Assembly (NCBI GenBank): GCA_002470465.1
Contig: DKMD01000018.1
Span: 279,087-343,086, forward strand
Source: Pluralibacter sp. UBA7423
GTDB lineage: Bacteria; Pseudomonadota; Gammaproteobacteria; Enterobacterales; Enterobacteriaceae
Length of the DNA stretch: 64,000 nucleotides
Direction: 5' to 3'
Below, piece by piece: positions 57,047-64,000 of the stretch. The notes under the pieces were generated by a model. It saw only the letters and a program-made list of their open reading frames with translations, was not told the DNA's origin and did no database searches. Made by a program: the position numbers and the translations under genes. The stretch's first letter is position 1, and every line of letters begins with the position of its first letter.

Positions 57047-58696
57047 TTACTTCTGGCTACAGCCCGCGCACTGCTTGTTCTGGATCTGCTGGAAGAAGTC
57101 GTTGCCTTTGTCATCCACGAGGATAAACGCCGGGAAGTTTTCGACTTCAATTTTCCAGATGGCTTCCATACCCAGCTCCGGATACGCCACGCACTCAAGG
57201 CTCTTAATGCTCTGCTGCGCGAGAACCGCTGCCGGGCCGCCGATACTGCCGAGGTAGAAGCCGCCGTGTTTGCTACACGCATCAGTTACCTGCTGGCTGC
57301 GGTTGCCTTTGGCGAGCATCACCATGCTGGCACCGTGGGACTGCAACAGATCTACGTATGAATCCATGCGGCCTGCGGTGGTCGGGCCGAGAGAGCCTGA
57401 CGCATAGCCTTCCGGGGTTTTTGCCGGGCCCGCGTAGTAGATTGGGTGATCTTTCACGTACTGCGGCAGCTCTTCACCGTTATCCAGCAGCTCTTTGAGC
57501 TTCGCATGAGCCATATCACGCGCCACGATAATGGTGCCGTTCAGCGACAGGCGGGTGGAAACAGGATGGGCGGAGAGCTGTTTGCGGATCTCGCTCATCG
57601 GCTGGTTCAGGTCGATCTTCACTACGCTGCCTTCGCCCTGCTGGCGCAGCGCTTGCGGAATGTACTGGCCCGGATTGGCTTCCAGTTTTTCAATCCAGAT
57701 CCCGTCACGGTTTATCTTCGCCTTGATATTGCGGTCCGCCGAGCAGGAGACGCCCATGCCAATCGGGCAGGACGCGCCGTGGCGCGGCAGACGGATCACG
57801 CGAATGTCGTGAGCGAAGTATTTGCCGCCGAACTGTGCGCCGAGGCCGAGGTTCTGCGCTTCCTGCATCAGCTCCTGCTCAAGCTGCACGTCGCGGAAGG
57901 CCTGACCGTGTTCGTTGCCTTCGGTTGGCAGGCCGTCGTAATAGCGGGTAGACGCGAGCTTCACGGTTTTCAGCGTGGCTTCTGCGGAAGTACCGCCAAT
58001 CACGAAGGCGATATGGTACGGCGGGCAGGCTGCGGTACCGAGCGTACGCATCTTCTCAACCAGCCAGTTTTTCAGTTTGGCTGGCGTAATCAGCGCTTTG
58101 GTTTCCTGATACAGGTAAGTTTTGTTGGCGGAGCCGCCGCCTTTTGCCATGCACAGAAACTTGTATTCATCGCCGTCGACGCTGTAGAGATCGATCTGCG
58201 CGGGCAGGTTGGTGCCGGTGTTGACCTCTTTATACATATCCAGCGGGGCGTTCTGGGAGTAACGCAGGTTGTCTTCGGTGTAGGTGTTGTACACGCCACG
58301 CGCCAGCGCGGCTTCGTCACCGCCGCCGGTCCAGACGTTCTGGCCTTTTTTACCCATGATGATGGCGGTACCGGTGTCCTGGCAGGTCGGCAGTACGCCT
58401 TTAGCGGCGATCTCCGAGTTGCGCAGGAACTGCAACGCCACGTATTTGTCGTTGTCGCTGGCTTCCGGGTCGGTCAGGATTGCCGCAACCTGCTTCTGGT
58501 GAGAAATGCGCAGCATGAAGGATGCATCGTGAAATGCCTGCTGCGCCAGCAGGGTCAGCGCTTCAGGCGCGACTTTCAGCACCTCCTGACCGTCAAATTC
58601 AGCCACGGAAACGTGCTCGCGGCTCAGCAGATAGTAATCGGTTTCGTCTTTGGCGAGCGGGAAAGGGGTCTGATACACAAACGGTTTATTCGACAT
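57047..58696 (-). CDS. fumB: Class I (4Fe-4S) fumarase, FumB-like
   Basis: 549 residues from MSNKPFVYQ, which matches FumA/FumB starts; a start four codons earlier is less likely. Iron-sulfur cysteines are in [19 protein letters not shown] and the YLGSIGGPA region context. The C terminus ([13 protein letters not shown]) and the [10 protein letters not shown] block look more like E. coli FumB, the anaerobic enzyme, than FumA. FumB-type enzymes also handle tartrate. It lies directly downstream of a dicarboxylate transporter gene. Confidence 0.85.
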   Translation of the reverse strand: MSNKPFVYQTPFPLAKDETDYYLLSREHVSVAEFDGQEVLKVAPEALTLLAQQAFHDASFMLRISHQKQVAAILTDPEASDNDKYVALQFLRNSEIAAKGVLPTCQDTGTAIIMGKKGQNVWTGGGDEAALARGVYNTYTEDNLRYSQNAPLDMYKEVNTGTNLPAQIDLYSVDGDEYKFLCMAKGGGSANKTYLYQETKALITPAKLKNWLVEKMRTLGTAACPPYHIAFVIGGTSAEATLKTVKLASTRYYDGLPTEGNEHGQAFRDVQLEQELMQEAQNLGLGAQFGGKYFAHDIRVIRLPRHGASCPIGMGVSCSADRNIKAKINRDGIWIEKLEANPGQYIPQALRQQGEGSVVKIDLNQPMSEIRKQLSAHPVSTRLSLNGTIIVARDMAHAKLKELLDNGEELPQYVKDHPIYYAGPAKTPEGYASGSLGPTTAGRMDSYVDLLQSHGASMVMLAKGNRSQQVTDACSKHGGFYLGSIGGPAAVLAQQSIKSLECVAYPELGMEAIWKIEVENFPAFILVDDKGNDFFQQIQNKQCAGCSQK

Positions 58697-58779
58697 ACTC
58701 AACTCCATAATAAACTTTGCCCGTGACCTGGTTGCGTCAGGGGGAGTTTGAAATGATTGATTCCGGAATCGTTATTTTT

Positions 58780-58862
58780 GCCTGATGGCGCTTTGCTTAT
58801 CAGGCCTACAACCTCAAAGAATGATGCGTTTGTAGGCCCGGTAAGCCTGCGCCACCGGGCAT
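58780..58862. repeat. BIME repeat between fumarase and transporter genes
   Basis: GATGGCGCTTTGCTTATCAG faces TTTGTAGGCCCGGTAAGC. Inside a likely operon, so it may uncouple mRNA levels. Confidence 0.75.
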
Positions 58863-58875
58863 TTGTGACGTTGTC

Positions 58876-60387
58876 TTAGAACATCATCGACATCCACGGA
58901 TAGCCAATCAGCAGCAGGGCGGCGAGGAAGATGGCCCCGAAGATGGTACCCAGACGCCAGTAGTCTTTGGTTGGCAGATAGCCACTGCCGTAGTAGATAG
59001 GGCTTGGGCCGGTGCCGTACGGGGTGATGATCCCCATCACGCCGAGCGAGGTCACCATCAGCAGACAGAACACTTCCATATTCATGCCCGGAATGGTGGA
59101 GGCAATGGTCAGCATGGCTGGCAGCAGCGCGGTGGTGTGCGCGGTGGTGCTGGCAAACAGGTAGTGCAGCAGGTAGAACGCCAGCAGCAGCACGATGGTT
59201 GCGGTGCCCGGAGAGATGCCGCCCATCAGCGCGCCACCTTCTTTACCCAGCCACGCAATGAAGCCGGTGGAGGAGAGGCCATCAGCCAGTGCGACCAGCG
59301 TTGCGAACCACACGAAGGTGTTCCACGCCGCTTTGTTGTTGGTGATATCGTTCCAGTTCAGTACGCCGGTCCACAGCATCAGCACGATAACCAGCAGGGC
59401 GGCCATCGCCGGTTCAATAAAGTCGGCGGCGAAGATCCACATCATCAGCGCACAGCAGACGAACACCAGCAGCAGGATTTCGTTGCGCGACAGCTTGCCG
59501 AGTTTTTCCAGCTCACGGGCAGCCCACAGCGGCACTTCGTTGTTCACTTTCACTTCCGGCGGGTAGAACCAGTAGGCCAGCAGCGGCATCACCAGAATCA
59601 GGATCACGCCGAGCGGCAGGAAGGCGAGGAACCACATGCCCCAGGAGATATTCAGGCCGACGATGCTTTTCACCAGCGCCAGCGCCAGCAGGTTCGGCGC
59701 CAGGGCGGACAGGAACATCGAGCTGGTGATACAGGCCGCGGTGATCGCCACCCACATCAGGTAAGAACCGATTTTACGCGCGCTTGGGTCGTTCGGTTTT
59801 GAGCCGTACAGCGGTGGCAGGTTAGCGATAATCGGGTAGATGGTCCCGCCGCTACGCGCGGTATTGGACGGCGTAAACGGAGCCAGCAGCAGGTCAGCGA
59901 AGGTGATGGCATAACCGAGCGTCAGGCTGCGACGACCGAGGTATTTCACCAGAATCAGCGCCAGACGGCGACCAAACTGGGTTTTGTCATAGCCTGCGGC
60001 AAACATAAAGGCACCGAAGATCAGCCACACGGTGGAGTTACCGAAGCCGCTCACCGCCCATTTAAAGGAGGCAGATGCCAGCTTGAACTTCGGCTCCAGC
60101 ATCTGCTCCGGGCTGAACAACAGCCACTGGCTGCACAGGGCGATGACCACCACGCCGGTCAGGCCAATCACGGCACCCGGCAGCGGTTCGAAGATAAGAC
60201 CGACAATCACGCCCACGAAGATAGCGAAATAGTGCCATGCGTACGGCGGCAGGCCTTCCGGGACCGGCACGAACAGCAGCAGCACTGCGACGATAATCGG
60301 CAGCGCCATCATCAGCAGGCGGTTTTTATTTCCGGCTTTTGCACCAGCGGCAGGCGCTGGTGCGGGGGTTGCAGTTTTGTCTTTCAT
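58876..60387 (-). CDS. DASS-family dicarboxylate/citrate/tartrate transporter (CitT/TtdT-like)
   Basis: 503 residues from the ATG; the frame extends five codons upstream but without ATG. About twelve to fourteen helices. Motifs LLAPFTPSNTARSGGTIYPI and MGIITPYGTGPSPIYYGSGY are the two substrate-loop signatures of CitT/TtdT exchangers. These exchange citrate or tartrate for succinate. The gene order transporter-fumarase and the divergent fumarate reductase fit a tartrate, malate or fumarate for succinate cycle. Confidence 0.9.
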   Translation of the reverse strand: MKDKTATPAPAPAAGAKAGNKNRLLMMALPIIVAVLLLFVPVPEGLPPYAWHYFAIFVGVIVGLIFEPLPGAVIGLTGVVVIALCSQWLLFSPEQMLEPKFKLASASFKWAVSGFGNSTVWLIFGAFMFAAGYDKTQFGRRLALILVKYLGRRSLTLGYAITFADLLLAPFTPSNTARSGGTIYPIIANLPPLYGSKPNDPSARKIGSYLMWVAITAACITSSMFLSALAPNLLALALVKSIVGLNISWGMWFLAFLPLGVILILVMPLLAYWFYPPEVKVNNEVPLWAARELEKLGKLSRNEILLLVFVCCALMMWIFAADFIEPAMAALLVIVLMLWTGVLNWNDITNNKAAWNTFVWFATLVALADGLSSTGFIAWLGKEGGALMGGISPGTATIVLLLAFYLLHYLFASTTAHTTALLPAMLTIASTIPGMNMEVFCLLMVTSLGVMGIITPYGTGPSPIYYGSGYLPTKDYWRLGTIFGAIFLAALLLIGYPWMSMMF

Positions 60388-61027
60388 AGTGAGACTCGAC
60401 AAGTAGTTAAGAATTCGGTTTGCCGTTCTGAATCACCCGATCGTTTTTTTTAGTTTCTAAACTTACTTTAATTATATATAACGATCGTGAGGCTATTCAG
60501 ATATAGCGATTTAACGCATTAAACGGTGCGCTAAATTAGATATTTTGGTTATTTATATATTGCGCTTTCAGTACGCGTTGCAATTGATCCAGATCAAAAA
60601 AATGAAATAACTGGACGCTTTATTTTGTTTTTATATAACCACTCAGGGGTGTGTGGTTATTTAAGAAAATAATGGATAAATGTTAATTTATAAAAGCAGT
60701 GATGATGACGTTTAAGTTTGATTGTTGTGTGTTATATATTGATATTTAGGTGTTTTTTATGTCGTCGGTCATGCCGTTTTATTGTTAATGATGGTTGTGT
60801 AATTGTTACTTTCTCTGGCGGTGATGTAAATATCATATTTTTATTTGCTAATACTGTAGTGGTATTGATGTTATGGCAGGTATTAAATAGTTTTATAACT
60901 AACGTAATACCTTTAGAAACTAAATAAAGTATTATATTAGAGGCATGAAATCGGACCACTTAATAAAACGAATAAAGCGCCCGTCACCGAATTCTTAAAT
61001 TTCAATTTTAAAATCTGGAGTTCCATT
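60388..61027. promoter_or_regulatory. Divergent control region, transporter / fumarate reductase
   Basis: 640 bp, strongly AT-rich, with no credible gene (the ORFs in it lack features). It contains a perfect FNR box at 60584-60597. An RBS (CTGGAG) lies before the reductase ATG. Confidence 0.6.
60584..60597. promoter_or_regulatory. FNR box
   Basis: TTGATCCAGATCAA matches the FNR consensus TTGAT-N4-ATCAA at all ten defined positions. It lies 197 bp upstream of the transporter ATG and 431 bp from the reductase ATG, so the transporter-fumarase unit is the nearer target. Confidence 0.8.
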
Positions 61028-63802
61028 ATGACCAGTAATGAACGCATTCTGAGCCCCTTCACTCTGCCAAACGGCACCGAGCTGAAAAACCGTTTGTTAA
61101 TGGCGCCGATGACCACCTGCACAGGCTATTTTGACGGCACCGTGACCAGCGAGCTGGTGGAATACTACCGCGTGCGTGCGGGCAGCATCGGCACCATCAT
61201 CGTTGAGTGCTGCTTCATCGACGATCTCGGTCTCGCTTTCCCGGGCGCTATCGGCATCGATAATGATGAGAAGGTAGCAGGCCTCGCCAAAATCGCCACA
61301 GCCATCAAAGCCGAAGGCTCAAAGGCTATTTTGCAGATTTACCACGGCGGTCGCATGGTCGACCCGAAACTGATCGGCGGTCGTACGCCGGTAGGCCCAA
61401 GCGCCGTCGCTGCTCCGCGTGAAGGTGCTGCAACGCCCGTTGCGCTGACCACGGAAGAAGTGGCGGGCATGGTCACCAAATTCGGTGAAGGCGTGCGCCG
61501 TGCCATTCAGGCCGGTTTCGACGGTGTGGAGATCCACGGTGCGAACACTTACCTGATTCAACAGTTCTTCTCGCCGAACTCCAACCAGCGTACCGACGAA
61601 TGGGGCGGCAGCCGCGACAACCGCGCAAAATTCCCGCTGGCGGTGCTCGACATCACGCATAAAATGGTGCGCCAGTACGCCGACGACAGTTTCATCATCG
61701 GCTACCGCTTCTCGCCGGAAGAGATGGAAGTCCCGGGCATCCGCTTTGACGACACGATGTTCCTGCTGGAAAAACTGGCGGCGCGCGGTCTGGACTATCT
61801 TCACTTCTCGCTCGGCGCAAGCCTGCGTTCGTCCATTGTCGATACTCAGGATCCAACGCCGCTGATTGAAAAATTCTGTGCGCAGCGTTCTGAAGTGCTG
61901 GCGCAGGTTCCTGTGATGGGCGTCGGCGGCGTAGTGAACGCGAAAGATGCCGAAGAAGGGATCGATCACGGCTACGACCTGATTGCCGTTGGCCGCGCAA
62001 CCATCGCTTATCCTGACTGGGCGGAGCGTATCGCCAATGGCGAAGAGCTGGAGCTGTTCATCGACAGCACCCGGCGTGAAGCGCTGAACATCCCGGAACC
62101 GCTGTGGCGCTTCTCGCTGGTGGAAGCGATGATCCGCGACATGAGCATGGGCGAAGCCAAATTCAAAGCGGGCGTGTTCGTTGAGAACGTGCAGGACGAT
62201 ACCCACGAGCTGGTGATCAACGTCAGCCTCGAAACCGACCGCATTGCCGATATCGAACTGGTGTCCGGCCCGTCGCAGGTCGAATTCGTGACCAGCTTTG
62301 AAGAGATCAAATCCCGCATCCTGGACGCCAACACTCCGCACGTTGATGCCATCTCCGGTGCGACCAGCCAGAGCGAAGCGGTGAAAAAAGCCGTTTCCAA
62401 AGCGATGGTGAAATCCACTAAAGCGCGCGTGGCGGAAGAGGGCGGCGATGAGCTGGCGCCGAAAAACTACGACGTTGTGGTTGTCGGCAGCGGCGGTGCA
62501 GGCCTGGCGGCGGCGATTCAGGCGCACGACGAAGGAGCAAGCGTGCTGATCGTTGAAAAAATGCCAACCATCGGCGGCAACACCATCAAGGCTTCTGCGG
62601 GTATGAACGCCGCGGAAACCCGCTTCCAGCGCGTGAAAGGCATTCAGGACAGCAAAGAGCTGTTCTATGCTGAAACCCTGAAGGGCGGCGGCAATAAAAA
62701 CAATCCGGAGCTGCTGCATCGCTTCGTAGAAAACGCGCCGGAAGCCATCGAATGGCTGGCTCGTCGCGGCATCATGCTGAACGATATCACCACCACCGGT
62801 GGGATGAGCATTGACCGTACTCACCGCCCGCGTGATGGATCGGCGGTCGGCGGCTACCTGATCAGCGGCCTGGTGCGCAACGTCACTAAACGCGGTATCG
62901 ACGTAATGCTCGACACCTCCGTGGACGACATTCTGTTTACCGACGGTGAAGTGAGCGGCGTGCGTCTGCTGACCGAAGAGAAAGAAACCGTGCTGGTGCA
63001 GGCGAAAAGCGTCGTTGTGGCAACCGGCGGCTTCAGCGCTAACAGCGCGATGGTGGTGAAATACCGTCCTGACCTCGAAGGCTTCGTGACTACCAACCAC
63101 AAAGGTGCGACCGGCGGCGGTATCGCATTGCTGGAACGTATCGGTGCGGGCACCGTGGACATGGGCGAAATCCAGATCCACCCGACCGTTGAGCAGAAAA
63201 CCTCATACCTGATTTCTGAATCCATCCGCGGCGGCGGGGCGATTCTGGTGAGCCAGCAGGGCGAGCGTTTCTATAACGAAATGTCCACCCGCGATAAAGT
63301 CTCTGCGGCAATCATTGCCTTGCCGGAACACTTCGCTTACATCGTCTTCGATGAGCACGTGAGAGCGAAAAACAAAGCGGCGGATGAGTACATCGCAAAA
63401 GGTCTGGTGGTCAGCGCCAGCTCACCGCGCGAGCTGGCGGCGAAGCTGGGCATGGACGAGCACGCTTTCCTTGCTACGCTTGAACGCTACAATGGCTTCG
63501 TGGAGAAACAGCACGATGACGATTTTGGCCGCACCACCGCGCTGCGTGCGCCAATCAACGAAGGGCCGTTCCACGCTATCCAGATTGCGCCAGGCGTGCA
63601 CCACACCATGGGCGGCGTGACCATCAACACCGATACCGAGGTGCTGAACGCTGAGTATCAGGTTATCCCTGGCGCCTATGCGGCGGGCGAAGTGGTCGGT
63701 GGTATCCACGGCGGCAACCGCATCGGCGGGAACGCAGTAGCGGATATCATTATCTTCGGTACGCTGGCGGGCCATCAGGCTGCGGTGAGAGCGCAGCGGT
63801 AA
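61028..63802 (+). CDS. Multidomain cytoplasmic fumarate reductase-type flavoprotein (OYE + FMN_bind + FAD_binding_2)
   Basis: 924 residues. Residues 1 to about 350 form an old-yellow-enzyme/NADH:flavin oxidoreductase barrel (FTLPNGTELKNRLLMAPMTT, HGANTYLIQQFFSP). About 365-460 is an FMN_bind domain with the flavin-transferase motif D-A-I-S-G-A-T-S; Thr446 is the expected covalent FMN site added by ApbE. From about 475, an FAD-dependent fumarate-reductase domain shows VVVGSGGAGLAAAI, HRPRDG, EIQIHPT, HTMGGV and GGIHGGNRIGGNA. There is no signal peptide. Homologues studied in Klebsiella act as soluble NADH:fumarate reductases; the same is inferred here. No apbE is in the window. Confidence 0.9.
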   Translation: MTSNERILSPFTLPNGTELKNRLLMAPMTTCTGYFDGTVTSELVEYYRVRAGSIGTIIVECCFIDDLGLAFPGAIGIDNDEKVAGLAKIATAIKAEGSKAILQIYHGGRMVDPKLIGGRTPVGPSAVAAPREGAATPVALTTEEVAGMVTKFGEGVRRAIQAGFDGVEIHGANTYLIQQFFSPNSNQRTDEWGGSRDNRAKFPLAVLDITHKMVRQYADDSFIIGYRFSPEEMEVPGIRFDDTMFLLEKLAARGLDYLHFSLGASLRSSIVDTQDPTPLIEKFCAQRSEVLAQVPVMGVGGVVNAKDAEEGIDHGYDLIAVGRATIAYPDWAERIANGEELELFIDSTRREALNIPEPLWRFSLVEAMIRDMSMGEAKFKAGVFVENVQDDTHELVINVSLETDRIADIELVSGPSQVEFVTSFEEIKSRILDANTPHVDAISGATSQSEAVKKAVSKAMVKSTKARVAEEGGDELAPKNYDVVVVGSGGAGLAAAIQAHDEGASVLIVEKMPTIGGNTIKASAGMNAAETRFQRVKGIQDSKELFYAETLKGGGNKNNPELLHRFVENAPEAIEWLARRGIMLNDITTTGGMSIDRTHRPRDGSAVGGYLISGLVRNVTKRGIDVMLDTSVDDILFTDGEVSGVRLLTEEKETVLVQAKSVVVATGGFSANSAMVVKYRPDLEGFVTTNHKGATGGGIALLERIGAGTVDMGEIQIHPTVEQKTSYLISESIRGGGAILVSQQGERFYNEMSTRDKVSAAIIALPEHFAYIVFDEHVRAKNKAADEYIAKGLVVSASSPRELAAKLGMDEHAFLATLERYNGFVEKQHDDDFGRTTALRAPINEGPFHAIQIAPGVHHTMGGVTINTDTEVLNAEYQVIPGAYAAGEVVGGIHGGNRIGGNAVADIIIFGTLAGHQAAVRAQR

Positions 63803-63821
63803 AAGCGGCGCTGGCGGTGAG

Positions 63822-64000
63822 ATTTCCCCCTCACCCCGGCCCTCTCCCTCAAGGGAGAGGGAGAAAACCAGACTGGCGCTGTTATTAATTGCGTGCACAA
63901 TCAGTCCCCTCTCCCTCAGGAGAGTGGGAGAAAACCAGACTGGCGCTGTTGTTAATTGCGCGCGCAATCAGTCCCCTCACCCTCAGGAGAGTGGGAGAAA
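63822..64000. repeat. 67-bp tandem repeat with CCCTCTCCC palindromes, cut by the window end
   Basis: The motif GAAAACCAGACTGGCGCTGT recurs at 63863 and 63930, and GAAA begins again at 63997: a constant 67-bp period. Each unit contains an inverted CCCTCTCC / GGAGAG pair. Confidence 0.8.

Noticed and set aside
58690..58780. Second FNR box upstream of fumarase (TTGATTCCGGAATC)
   Set aside because: The right half does not match ATCAA at the required spacing.
60718..60927. Small ORFs in the divergent control region
   Set aside because: AT-rich chance frames without ribosome binding site or recognisable pattern.
61319..63181. 620-codon minus-strand ORF under the fumarate reductase gene
   Set aside because: Frame opposite a strongly GC-biased real gene; His/Arg/Phe-rich low-complexity protein without any motif.

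Overview
The window is chromosomal DNA of an Enterobacteriaceae bacterium, most likely Enterobacter or a close relative. Housekeeping proteins (TesA, YbbA, YbbP, SelU, PurE/K, LpxH, PpiB, CysS, FolD, YedE/F, fumarase) read as near-identical versions of the E. coli proteins. The order ybbN-ybbO-tesA-ybbA-ybbP ... selU-purK-purE ... lpxH-ppiB-cysS ... ybcJ-folD-fim-argU tRNA follows the E. coli/Salmonella backbone. BIME/REP-type palindromes are scattered between genes. I saw no insertion sequence, CRISPR array, rRNA gene or intact prophage.

Layout. 0-16 kb is backbone: redox chaperone, lysophospholipase and ABC export genes, a porin between ybbP and selU (where E. coli K-12 carries rhsD), purine biosynthesis, a yedE/yedF sulfur/selenium pair, a TetR/methyltransferase pair, lpxH, ppiB and cysS. 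16.6-19.7 kb holds a lipoprotein gene and a long coiled-coil FKBP-like protein. The signal-peptide frame of the latter is broken at a run of ten T, and it contains three near-identical 180-bp repeats. 19.7-22.4 kb is a LacI regulator and a glucose-family PTS transporter with clear tandem operators. 24.2-32.5 kb is a Salmonella-type fim cluster (fimAICDHF, fimZ, fimY), followed by tRNA-Arg(TCT). 33.3-37.4 kb is a ferric/hexose-phosphate-type ABC importer.

37.6-48.9 kb is an accessory island. It holds an AT-rich unknown membrane-protein pair, a SymE toxin with a probable SymR antisense RNA, another unknown membrane-anchored protein, gene remnants, a GABA-permease-like transporter, an AraC/SDR pair, an orphan T6SS cassette (hcp with a premature stop, a Tlde1-like L,D-transpeptidase-fold effector, a small membrane protein as likely immunity) and a Phd/RelE toxin-antitoxin module. 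A symE-type promoter block with a LexA-like box occurs three times on the minus strand. One copy stands before symE, one before hcp-tlde1 and one before the Phd/RelE module. This is the most unusual pattern in the window: three toxin cassettes that appear to share one SOS promoter type.

48.9-64 kb is metabolic: a CitA/DcuS-type two-component system, yqjC-like and roxA-like genes, a sugar locus (GPH transporter, GH5-like hydrolase, LacI), then class I fumarase, a CitT-family dicarboxylate transporter and a 924-residue flavoprotein (OYE, FMN_bind and fumarate-reductase domains). The last two genes diverge from a region with a perfect FNR box. Together they suggest anaerobic uptake of C4-dicarboxylates or tartrate, conversion to fumarate, and NADH-linked reduction in the cytoplasm. 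The window ends inside a 67-bp tandem repeat.
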